64,000 bases of DNA. It comes from Janthinobacterium tructae. Lineage in GTDB: Bacteria; Pseudomonadota; Gammaproteobacteria; Burkholderiales; Burkholderiaceae_D. The notes under the pieces were generated by a model. The model did not search any database, was not told the origin of the DNA, and saw only the letters and a program-made list of their open reading frames with translations. The position numbers were made by a program, and so were the translations under genes. Each line of letters begins with the position of its first letter. The stretch's first letter is position 1. The stretch lies in NCBI RefSeq assembly GCF_006517255.1, contig NZ_CP041185.1:2108001-2172000 (forward strand), read 5' to 3'. Of the stretch, positions 35,286 through 46,900 are shown piece after piece.

Positions 35286-35390
35286 GTCGGATTACGCGCT
35301 CACGCGCTAATCCGACCTGCCGGACTGTCGGTAGACGTAGGCCGGCGTAGGTCGGCGTAGGTCGGCTTAGCCCAACGGGCGTAAGCCGAC
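35286..35390. repeat. REP-like palindrome cluster
   Basis: Two palindromes flank a short tandem repeat. The first, 35286-35316, has arms GTCGGATTA and TAATCCGAC. The second, 35361-35390, reads GTCGGCTTAGCCC, a 3-base turn, then GGGC-G-TAAGCCGAC. Between them GTAGG(C/T)CGGC occurs three times in direct tandem at 35337-35346, 35347-35356 and 35357-35366. The sequence type resembles dispersed REP elements common in proteobacterial intergenic regions. It lies between convergent genes and may also terminate transcription. Confidence 0.65.
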
Positions 35391-35420
35391 AACATTGTCG
35401 ACGCGGGCCGCAGACATTGC

Positions 35421-36044
35421 TTATTTCGCCTGCGCGCTGGGGCGCTCGGCGATGCGGTCGCGGTAGGCTTGCAGGTTCTGTAATCCTTCCGCGCCCGGCC
35501 GGTATTTCATCAGGCCGCGCGCAAATTCCAGCGCGCAGAAGGCCGTGATATCGGCAATCGTAAACCGTTCGCCGGCGATGTACGGCTGGCTGGCCAGCAC
35601 CTGGTCCAGCCATTGCGCCGTTTCGCGCAGCTTGCCCGCCTGCGCCGCGGCGAAATCGGGAAACTGCGGGTTTTCCAGCGCCACCAGGGCCGGATGGCCG
35701 TGGCGCACCCAGTTGGCAGCGGCGCTGAACAGGTGCAGTTCCACGCGGCGGTCGGCCATTTCAATGAAGGCGCGCTCCTCGAAGCCTTCGCCCATCAGGT
35801 TGGGCTGCGGCTGCAAGCCTTCCAGGTAGGTGCAGATGGCGCGCGTCTCGGTCAGCACGCGCCCGTCCGCCAGCTCCAGCACGGGCACGCGGCCCAGCGG
35901 GTTTTTCGCCAGGAAGGCGGGGTCGCGGTGCTGGCCCGCCATCAGGTCGAGCGCCACTTCCTCGATACCGGTGATGCCCTTCTCGGCGATGAACATGGTG
36001 ACGCGGCGCGGATTGGGCGTGCGGGGGCTGATAGTCAGTTTCAT
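35421..36044 (-). CDS. Glutathione S-transferase family protein
   Basis: A 207-residue cytosolic GST. The thioredoxin-like N-terminal domain (about 1-80) shows KLTISPRTPNPRRVTMFIAE and the glutathione-binding NPLGRVPVLELADGRVLTET; the C-terminal helical domain (about 90-200) shows YIAGERFTIADITAFCALEF, the conserved N-capping motif. The substrate is unknown. It is divergent from the M1 aminopeptidase and convergent with the S9 peptidase across the REP-like cluster. Confidence 0.9.
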   Translation of the reverse strand: MKLTISPRTPNPRRVTMFIAEKGITGIEEVALDLMAGQHRDPAFLAKNPLGRVPVLELADGRVLTETRAICTYLEGLQPQPNLMGEGFEERAFIEMADRRVELHLFSAAANWVRHGHPALVALENPQFPDFAAAQAGKLRETAQWLDQVLASQPYIAGERFTIADITAFCALEFARGLMKYRPGAEGLQNLQAYRDRIAERPSAQAK

Positions 36045-36297
36045 GTGGTGGGTCTCGTCTCGTTATGGTGGTAGCCAATCAGCTGCGGGACTGGCCTGTG
36101 GCAGTACAGTCAGGCGTCCATCATACCAGCGTGCGGCAGGCATACGCCGCCCCTGGCGCGTTGACTTTGCCCCCGTTTCGCCTTAGATTGCTGCAGGGGA
36201 ACGCTGACCACCAGTTCCAGCGATGTCCCCAACACGTCATCAACGCTCGCAGCCTATCCGGCTGGCAAGCGTTTTATCCATGAAACTAGGGCATACC

Positions 36298-39003
<2,706 letters not shown>

Positions 39004-39012
39004 GTGGAATTG

Positions 39013-39030
39013 CCGGCGCTGCGGCGCCGG
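39013..39030 (+). terminator. GC-rich hairpin after the M1 aminopeptidase gene
   Basis: CCGGCGC (39013-39019) and GCGCCGG (39024-39030) pair perfectly around a 4-base loop, 10 bases after the stop codon. No T-run follows, so it is a stabilising 3' hairpin or weak terminator rather than a classical intrinsic one. Confidence 0.4.
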
Positions 39031-39048
39031 GCGGAAGAAAGCGCAGGC

Positions 39049-39085
39049 AAAAAAAAACCGGCTTCGCAAAGTGCGGTAGCCGGTT
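39049..39085 (-). terminator. Intrinsic terminator for the minus-strand surface-protein operon
   Basis: AACCGGCT (39056-39063) and AGCCGGTT (39078-39085) form a perfect 8-bp stem; on the minus strand the stem is followed by a run of U residues (the A-run at 39049-39057). It lies about 370 bases beyond the last gene of the giant-protein operon and would end that transcript before it meets the aminopeptidase gene. Confidence 0.65.
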
Positions 39086-39454
39086 GAAACGCTGTTTCAG
39101 AGCGCAGGGATAAACTGGGAAAAAAGCGGAAATCGTGCCGGTCATTGAGGTGTCCGGCAACCCTGCGCCCGGGGTTTCCGTGCGCCATGTATCCACTATG
39201 CCAGCCCTGCGTTGAGACAGGCTTAGGACTTCATTAAATCCCCGCACCATCCCTGCATTTCCCCTGCCCCACCCTGCAATCATTACTACAAAAACAAGCT
39301 TCACGTGTCTGGTGCCGATGGTTGAGCTCACCGGCTAAGCTGTTGAGTCATGCCTGCATCCTATCGCTCCCGGAACGTAGTGATGTGCGCAACGCATGCT
39401 GTGTGCCAACAAAAGCATCATAGCAGCGCCATATGACCGCCTTATGACTTAGCG
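39086..39454. other. Non-coding 3' region between convergent genes
   Basis: These 369 bases separate the terminator from the OmpA-like gene stop. I see no supported gene; the minus-strand frame at 38942-39331 has no ribosome site and overlaps the aminopeptidase. There are small imperfect inverted words but nothing I can match to a known RNA. Confidence 0.4.
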
Positions 39455-40555
39455 CTAGGGTGCGCCGCCCTCCTTCGCGGAACTTTTGATACCCGTCAAC
39501 TCAATTTCCACGCGGCGGTTCGGCTGCAAACAGGCGATCAGGGCAGCGCGAGGCATCACCTTTTCGCAAGCGGCGACGGGTTCGGCCTTGCCCTTGCCAT
39601 AGGCGCTGATGACATTGGCGATGCCTTGCTCGCGCAGCAACTGCTTCACCGTCAAGGCGCGCCGCTCGGACAGCGCCTGATTGTAGCTGTCCGTGCCCAG
39701 GCGGTCCGTATGGCCCGTCACGGAGAGCATATCGATCTGCACGTAGCCCTGCTTCAGGCGCGCCGCCAGTGCGCGGATTTTCTCGACGCCCTGCGGCAGC
39801 ATGTCGGCCGCGCCCGCCTTGTCGAAGCGGAACAAGGCATCCATGTCGAGCGTGATGCGTTCGCGCTCGATGCGCGGCGGCAGGATTTCCGGCTGCGGTT
39901 CCCGCTTCGGCTTGTCGGCCGGGCATGCTGCAGCGGCGGACTGGGCTGCCGCCTGCGCATCCTCGGCCAGCTGCACATACGGGTTCGCATGGCGCCAGCC
40001 CTGCTGCTTGTATTCATTGCCCGCATGCACCAGTTCCACTTCACCGCACGCCACCTTCTGTGCCGCACAGGCGAAGCCGGGCGACGCGCGCAACGTTCCA
40101 AAGCTGGACCACAGATCGTCGCGCAAGCGCGTGGCATCGTTCACTAGCGGCGTGGCGTCGCCAGGATTGGGTGTGCTGCCATCTTCCAGCGCGGCGACGA
40201 TCTTTGCCGATTCCTGCAAGGCTTGCAGGGGAAAGGCCGAGCGGTCGTTGCGCGTGTATTCGTGGAAAGACACGTCGAGCCAGCATTGCGCCTTGGACAA
40301 GTAATAATCGCCCACACGCACACCGCCGTCGTTAAGCTTCTTGATGCGTTCCTGCAGCACACGATAAGCCTGCTGGTCGGCAGAGACGGCCTGGTCGCTG
40401 ATGCGCAGCTGGGGCATGGCCAGCGGCGCCGTTGGCAGGGGCGGCGTGGCCGCCTGGGCCAGGCCCATGGCCAGCAGGCTGGCGAGCGGCAGCAATACCT
40501 TCATCGTGGTCGGGGTCAGTTTCATATTGGATAGTTTTCGCATGGTAATAGTCAT
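39455..40555 (-). CDS. OmpA-family peptidoglycan-binding envelope protein
   Basis: A 366-residue exported protein with a signal sequence around residues 11-36 (VLLPLASLLAMGLAQA). Residues about 40-235 are mostly helical with several cysteines and no family I recognise. The C-terminal OmpA domain (about 235-355) contains LSVTGHTDRLGTD, NQALSERRALTVKQLL and PNRRVEIELTG; the Asp and Arg in the first and last are the usual peptidoglycan contacts. It would tether a partner to the cell wall. The start at 40555 overlaps the barrel gene stop as ATGA, implying coupling, but ATG 40543 or 40525 are possible. It is the last gene of the three-gene operon. Confidence 0.85.
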   Translation of the reverse strand: MTITMRKLSNMKLTPTTMKVLLPLASLLAMGLAQAATPPLPTAPLAMPQLRISDQAVSADQQAYRVLQERIKKLNDGGVRVGDYYLSKAQCWLDVSFHEYTRNDRSAFPLQALQESAKIVAALEDGSTPNPGDATPLVNDATRLRDDLWSSFGTLRASPGFACAAQKVACGEVELVHAGNEYKQQGWRHANPYVQLAEDAQAAAQSAAAACPADKPKREPQPEILPPRIERERITLDMDALFRFDKAGAADMLPQGVEKIRALAARLKQGYVQIDMLSVTGHTDRLGTDSYNQALSERRALTVKQLLREQGIANVISAYGKGKAEPVAACEKVMPRAALIACLQPNRRVEIELTGIKSSAKEGGAP

Positions 40556-43500
40556 GGCCGGGCCAGAGTACGGTTGATGGTGGCGTCTTTGCCTTTGAAC
40601 AGGTTTTCATCGAACTTGAAGCGCAGGCGCAGGTAGGGCCCGCGCGCCGTGTAGTCGGCACCCGTCAGGTCGCGGTCGGAGAATCCCGACCAGTTATGTC
40701 CGGCCGAGAGCCACAGGTTTTGTGCCAGCAGATAGCCCACTTCAACGCCATTGGCCCACTGGCGGCTGCCCCCTTGCGGGCTGCCCATCACGGCCGCCAG
40801 CACGCCGATGTCCCAGTTCTTGCTGATGTCGTACACGGTGCGCCCGGAAAACAGCCACGCCGTGTACTTTTCCTGCCCGGCAGGCAAGTTTTTGTCGTTG
40901 TTGTGCTTGGCGGCGATCCTGCCCGTGAACCACCAGGGACGGCTTGGGTGGTAATCGAGGTGCGTGGAAACGATGTGCGCACGGTAATTGTCGCCATCGA
41001 TCTGCGACTGGTCGCGCACGGTCTTGTATTCGTAGCGGGCAAGGCCATTGAAACGGTTGTCGTCCACCGGACGCCAGGCAAAGCCCAGCTGCGCCCGGTC
41101 CTGCAGCACGTTGCCGACGGGCGCGCCGCTGGCGTCGTCGTTGTTGCGCGTGTACAGCAGGTAATTGCGCGCAAGCAAGGTCCAGTCGCGGCTCAGCTTG
41201 CGCGCCCAGGCGATGGTATTGAGCCACTGGTCCTGGCGCTGGTTGCCGGGCGCAATCTCGCTGTCGAACAATCGCCGATACTCGAGCTTGACGGAACCGC
41301 GCCACAGGGGATTGGCCGAATAGTCGAGTCCTGCCGCCACTGCCACGGCTTGCTGTTGCTGGCCGTTCATGACTTTCAGGTATTCGATATTCGTGTTCGC
41401 CGCCAGGCCTTCGCCCAGCTTCCACGTGTTGCGCAAGCCGGACGCCAGCTGCAAGTCGCGCTGGTTGCTCAGGCTGTAATCCATGGCGTCGCGCATGCGG
41501 TACTCGCCAAACACGGTGCCGCCCGGCATGTAGCCCGTATCCGCGCCGGCGACGAAACTGGTGCTGCGGTCGGCCGGATTGAGCGAGTAGGCGGATGCCA
41601 GCCCCGTCTGGTTTTCATAACGCGCGTACAGCCGGCTGCGTTCAGCCAGCTGGTACTGCGCGCCCAGGCCGTAGCGGTGCTGGTCCGCGTCGGAGACGCT
41701 TTTTTCCACGTCGCCATTCAGCGTCCAGCGCTGCGTAGCCTTGTATTGCGCCCCGAGGCGCACGGTGGTGGCGTCCAGCGGCGCCGTCGTGCCCGCGCCA
41801 GCACCGGGATTGATCGGCGCAAACGTGGTGATGCTGCCGCCCGTGACGGGGTCGATGGCCGTATTGGCCGTGCCGTTGCCAAAGAAGCCGCCGGTAGGAT
41901 TCAAGCCCGTGCCCAGCGGCGAGGTATTCGGCGCGATGCCGGCCGTCGACGGCATGCCGCCGCTCTCCTTCATGTGCTGGATGGACACGTCGAGCAACCA
42001 GCGTTCGCTGGCATTCCACGCCACGCCCAGGCGCTGCGCATCGCGGCGCGCATCCGTGCTGCGCTCGTCGCTACGGATGGCCTCGCCATACACGGTGACG
42101 GCGGGACTGAGCTTGTAGCCGGCCTTCACGCCCGCCTCGCCCCGTCCGCCCGTGATGCCGGCCGCCGTGTTATTGAAATCCCTGTCGGAACGGTTCCAGA
42201 AGGCTTTCGCTTCCAGCTTGTCATCCTTGTGCTGCAGCTCGACCCGGGCCGCATTGCCGCTGACTTCATCGCGCAGCTCGCCCGCCTGGCCGGACGGCGT
42301 CGTGTAGAGGCTGCCGCCCGCGCTGTAACTGGTGGACGTGGTGCGCGCCACTTCAAGAACCAGCAAGCTGTGCTCGCCGAAGCGCAAGCCCGCATTGACG
42401 CTGTGCAATTTATACGGCGACAAGGGATTCTTGTCTTCCACAGCCGAGCCACCCAGCGAAACCATTTTGCCCAGTTGCACTTGCCCATCCACGCCCAGGG
42501 TCCAGAATTTTTCGCCGCCTTGATCTACCTCATAGCTGATGCGGATCGATTGCGGGTCGCCATTCGGCGTCAGCGCGGGGATCGCCTGCTTGAACAGGAT
42601 ACGCCCGCTGAACGGCTCGAAACTGTAATCATCGAAACGGCGCAGCTGCGTCACTTGTACGATATTGCCGTTCTGGTTCTTGTCGCGCACCACGATCTCG
42701 ATCTTTTCCGAGTTTTCAATCGCGTTATTGTTGCGCACGGCAAACGGCCCCGACGTGCCATTCGCACGGTATTCCTCGACCACTTGCTTGAGGCTATCGT
42801 TGATGGCGAAGGCATTGGCGACGATGCCATCCTGCTCGTAATGGCCGCGCCCGCCCGTGGCCGTGCGGTTGTACTGACCCAGCTTTCTCTGCTGCAAGTT
42901 GGCCACGGCGCCGCCGCCCGTCATCTGGCTGAAGCCGTCGCCGGTGGCGAAGTCGCCATACAGCACATAACTTTTTTGCTGGTCGATGCGCACGTACAGG
43001 CGGTCGCTGGAGCGGGCGTCGAAGTTGCGCACGGAACTGTCGCCGTACACGGGGTAAAATTCTTCCGGATTGACATCGCGCAAGAGACGCGCACGCGTAT
43101 CCTTGTCCGAGTCGTAGGCGGCCGTCAGCAAGGCATCGCCACGGATCGTTCCTTTCAAAAACATGGCCGCGCGGCCGGCCACGTTGGCCTTGCCATTGTT
43201 AAACGCCCGGCTCCAGCGCTGAATGTCCCGTTCAAAGCCATCATTGAAGCGCGACGGCGAAATCGAGCTGCTCGACAGGCTGCGCTTGCTGATGATACCG
43301 TCAATCAAGCCTACGGCCAACATGTCGCGCAGTTCTGGCAGGAAACTGATCGTACCCTGGGCTGCCACACTGCCGGCCGACACGCGCAGCAACACGTCCT
43401 GCGGCGTGGCCGGGGCCAGCAGTCTGAAGCTCGCTTCTCCGTGCTCCACCGTCAACTGCGTGCCGGGCGTAACCTTGTCGACGTCGCGCCGCTCGGGGCC

Positions 43501-43857
43501 CAACTCGTCCGTGCGGGCGTCGGGCAGCAGGATGCGCCCGCCGCTGGCTTCAATGGTGAGCAAGGCCGTGCCCGTCAACGGTTTGCCCTGCTCGTCAAAC
43601 AATTTCACCATCACCTTGACAGAGCTCTGGCCATCGGCCGGCATGTCGTTCCCATCCGTTTCGACGGCAATGCGCGCCACGCCGCGATTGATGGCGTAGT
43701 CGATGCCGCCGACCTTGCCGGCGAGGAGGGACGGCGCCGCCACGGCAGAGCCTGCCGCGTTATCCGACAAGGGCAGTTGCGCCATGCTAGCCGCCGGGAG
43801 CGCCAGCAGGGCCAGCGCGGCGGCCAAGCGGCGCGGCGCGGGGAGAGTTCTCTTCAT
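40552..43857 (-). CDS. Outer-membrane beta-barrel protein with N-terminal Ig-like domain
   Basis: An 1,101-residue exported protein (signal peptide RRLAAALALLALPAASMAQ). Residues about 50-175 look like a Big-1/invasin-type Ig domain (DMPADGQSSVKVMVKLFDEQ, LTIEASGGRILLPD). A helical linker FLPELRDMLAVGLIDGIISK follows. From about residue 215 to the end the pattern is alternating amphipathic strands rich in Tyr, Trp and Asn with short turns (SDRLYVRIDQQKSYVLYGDF, WWFTGRIAAKHNNDKN, YLRLRFKFDENLF), typical of a large outer-membrane barrel; no TonB box or plug is evident. ATG 43857 starts directly with the signal peptide. Gene order between the giant repeat protein and the OmpA protein suggests it anchors or exports that protein. 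Its exact family is uncertain. Confidence 0.72.
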   Translation of the reverse strand: MKRTLPAPRRLAAALALLALPAASMAQLPLSDNAAGSAVAAPSLLAGKVGGIDYAINRGVARIAVETDGNDMPADGQSSVKVMVKLFDEQGKPLTGTALLTIEASGGRILLPDARTDELGPERRDVDKVTPGTQLTVEHGEASFRLLAPATPQDVLLRVSAGSVAAQGTISFLPELRDMLAVGLIDGIISKRSLSSSSISPSRFNDGFERDIQRWSRAFNNGKANVAGRAAMFLKGTIRGDALLTAAYDSDKDTRARLLRDVNPEEFYPVYGDSSVRNFDARSSDRLYVRIDQQKSYVLYGDFATGDGFSQMTGGGAVANLQQRKLGQYNRTATGGRGHYEQDGIVANAFAINDSLKQVVEEYRANGTSGPFAVRNNNAIENSEKIEIVVRDKNQNGNIVQVTQLRRFDDYSFEPFSGRILFKQAIPALTPNGDPQSIRISYEVDQGGEKFWTLGVDGQVQLGKMVSLGGSAVEDKNPLSPYKLHSVNAGLRFGEHSLLVLEVARTTSTSYSAGGSLYTTPSGQAGELRDEVSGNAARVELQHKDDKLEAKAFWNRSDRDFNNTAAGITGGRGEAGVKAGYKLSPAVTVYGEAIRSDERSTDARRDAQRLGVAWNASERWLLDVSIQHMKESGGMPSTAGIAPNTSPLGTGLNPTGGFFGNGTANTAIDPVTGGSITTFAPINPGAGAGTTAPLDATTVRLGAQYKATQRWTLNGDVEKSVSDADQHRYGLGAQYQLAERSRLYARYENQTGLASAYSLNPADRSTSFVAGADTGYMPGGTVFGEYRMRDAMDYSLSNQRDLQLASGLRNTWKLGEGLAANTNIEYLKVMNGQQQQAVAVAAGLDYSANPLWRGSVKLEYRRLFDSEIAPGNQRQDQWLNTIAWARKLSRDWTLLARNYLLYTRNNDDASGAPVGNVLQDRAQLGFAWRPVDDNRFNGLARYEYKTVRDQSQIDGDNYRAHIVSTHLDYHPSRPWWFTGRIAAKHNNDKNLPAGQEKYTAWLFSGRTVYDISKNWDIGVLAAVMGSPQGGSRQWANGVEVGYLLAQNLWLSAGHNWSGFSDRDLTGADYTARGPYLRLRFKFDENLFKGKDATINRTLARP

Positions 43858-43909
43858 AACCTGTTTCTCTTTAACAGCATAAGCTGGCGGCAAGTGAGGT
43901 GAAAGATGC

Positions 43910-46900
43910 TTATTGCGCATGGCTGCCTCCTGCGGCTGGCACATGGGCTGGCAAGGGCGTGGGCAAGCGGGGCGCCACGACAGGCTGGTTGGCGCTGTCC
44001 GTCGCTTGCGCGGGCGCGCTAGCGGGCTGGCTGCTGAAACTCAGTCCCGGCCCCGCCCTGCCCTCCCTTTCCACGCTGCGCACCTCGCCCTGCGCGCGGC
44101 GCGCCTTGACTTGCTCGAGCACGGGGTTCGAGCACGAGCCTTCGATGAAGTCGGCGCGCAGCAGCTCGCCGTTCTTGGTATCGAGGAACAGGCTGTGCGG
44201 GTCGCCCAGGTTACGGTTCGACGCTTCCATCATGCGGCTGGCACGCGGCAAGGTGGCGCCATCGACCTTGATGACGTGGCTGTTCGGCGTAATGCCGCAA
44301 TAGCTGTACTTGCCTTCCACGTCGGTGGTGAAGTTCGTGCCATCCTCCATGTACAGGCGCACGCCCGGGATGCCCAGTTCCTCGGCGTCCTGCACGTGGT
44401 TGTTGTTGCAATCGACAAACACCTTGCCGGCGATGCAGGCATCCGTCGTGAACACGCCGCCCGTCACTTTCACCTTCGCGCGCGCCTCGTTCGATGGCGG
44501 CCCGTTAGTGGTCGATGCCTGAGCGCGGTTGATGCCGTCGCCCTGCAGCGAACCGACACCCACCCGCAGGCGGTAGCGGAAGCTGGCGCTGGCGTTCGGC
44601 GCCAGGGATTCCAGCTTGAAGCGCAGTTGGGGTCCCGGCTTACCGGACGGATCAGGCTGCACCACATTGTTGCGCGTGGTGGTGCCGTCGATGTAGCGGA
44701 ATCCTGCCGGCAGTTTATCGAGCACGCTGACGCCAAACGCCGTCGCCACACCCGTGTTCTTCACTTCGATCGTGTACTGCAGGCTGTCGCCGATCTCTGC
44801 CTGAGTCTTGTTGACACTCTTGCTGATCACTAACATCGGCTTGTCCGTCGTATTGAACACCACGGGCGTAAAGCTCGGTGGCGTAGCGCCTGGCGTGGCC
44901 GGCAGCAGCAAGGTATCTGCCGAGCTGGCCAGGGCCAGCACGCTGGCGGGCGCCACCGGCGTCCCCGTGCCGGTGTAGCTATGGCCAATGTTCATGCCGC
45001 CACCGTCCGTGCCCAGCATGGTGCTGGCATACACCTGGTTCAGCTGCGGCACGGCGGGAATCGCCGCCACGCTGCCAAAGTCGACCAGCACCGTGAAAAC
45101 GATGTTGCAGCTTTCCTGCGGCTGCAAGTCGCCCTTGCCATTCAACAAGCCAAACACGGTGGTGCCGTTGAAGTCGGCGTTCGCAACGCAGGCCGTGGCG
45201 CTGGCGGGCCGCGCCGTGACGGCCAGGCTGCCCGGCTTGAGGGTGACGCTGGTCGCCGTGGGGAAGACGGCCTTCAGGTTTTCCGCCACCTGCACCATGG
45301 TCGAGGTCGGATAACCGGCAGGATAGCGGTTGGCCGCCTGCACCGTGTAGCTGATCTCGAACTTGCTGGCGTCGACTTGCTGCTGGGCCGACACTGCCTT
45401 GATGACATCGACCACCTGGCGCAGCAACACCACGGGCGTGGGCGTGTCTTCACCCGTGAACGGCACGCCGCCGACGGTTTCCGACGCATTGCCGTTGCGA
45501 TTGGGATCGACTTTTCCCGCCAGTACGGCCACGTCCGCTGCCGTGGCCACGGCGCCCGCATGGCTGCCGCCATTGTTGGAAGCGTCAAACACCAGGCTGC
45601 CCACTGGCGGCGTGTAGGCCGGGTTGGCAGCGATGACGCCTACGGCCGGGGCTGGTGGCACGCTGATGCTGCCGCCCGCATTGGCGACATTACCGCCCAG
45701 CGCGCTGGCAAACACACTGTTGTTGTATTGCGGCAAGGTCGCATCCTGCACCGTAATTTCCACGGTGAAAGTGATGACGCTCAATTCGCCCTCGCCCAGG
45801 GCCGCGTCGCCGCTGAGCAAACGCAGGTCGCTGCCGCCGCAACCGCCGGTAAAGCCCGGGTTGACGGCCAGCAGCTTGCTGCCGCCGATAGCGGGTGCGG
45901 CAGGTGGCGCAACGATGCGGCAGGTGACCGGTTCGGGGAAGGCGGCGCGCAGACTGTCGAGCGCCTGCACATTCTGCGCCGCGCCCTTGCCCACATTCCG
46001 GATCACCACCGTGTACGGCACATTGAAGACTTTGGCCGACAGCTGTGTCACCTTGCCCACGCCCAGCGCCACGCCGACGGCCGGATTGGCCACGTCCGTG
46101 ACGGCCGTGCAATCGGATGCCTGCGCGCACCGTGGCAAATCGGGACCGGCGGGCACGATGGTATTGCTCAAGGTGCCGCTGGCGGCCACTTTGGCACTCA
46201 CCGTGACGGCGGCCACGGCGTTCGGCGCCAGGCCGGACGGCACCGTGCACACCAGCTTGTTCGCGGCTAGCGGCGCGCAAGTGGTGGGTGCGGCGGGCGT
46301 GACGACGATCTCGGCCAGGCTGGTGGCCAGATCATCCGTGAGCGTGATGGCGGCCGTGGTGGCGCCACTGCCGCTGTTGGTGGCCGTGATGGTCCAGCTG
46401 ACGCTGTCGCCGATGCTGGCGTTGACCTTGTCCACTACTTTTTTGACCATCACGCTGGGGCTGGTGACGTTGGTGGTGGTCAGGCAATCGGCTGGCGCCA
46501 GGCACAGCGGCGCATCGGGACCCGATGGCAAGACGCTATTGCGCGCCGCCCCAGGCTGCGTGACGGTGGCCGACACTTCCACGCTGGCTTCGCCGCCATT
46601 GCCGATCAGGCCGGCAGGCACGCTGCAGGTCAGCACATTGCCGGCCACGGGTGCGCAGGTGGCACGCAGCGGCGTCACCACCACATTCGCCAGGCCGGCC
46701 GGCAAGGTATCGACCAGTGTCATGACGGCGCGCGTGGGACCGCTGCCCGTATTGCTGGCTGTGATGGTCCACACGACGGTATCGCCCACATTGGCAGCGG
46801 CGCGGTTGGCAATTTTCTTCACGGCGACTTTCGGCCCCGTCAGCACCACGCTCGATTCGCAGCTGCTGGCCTGCGCGCAGGCCGGATTGTCCGGACCGCT

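Noticed and set aside
39086..39454. Possible riboswitch (cyclic di-GMP type) in the long gap between convergent genes.
   Set aside because: I could not lay the conserved core or paired elements onto either strand, and no gene starts downstream in the right place.
40696..43902. Open frame of 1,068 codons on the plus strand opposite the barrel gene.
   Set aside because: Same shadow effect: composition is unlike a protein, and the minus-strand reading has a signal peptide, barrel pattern and operon context.
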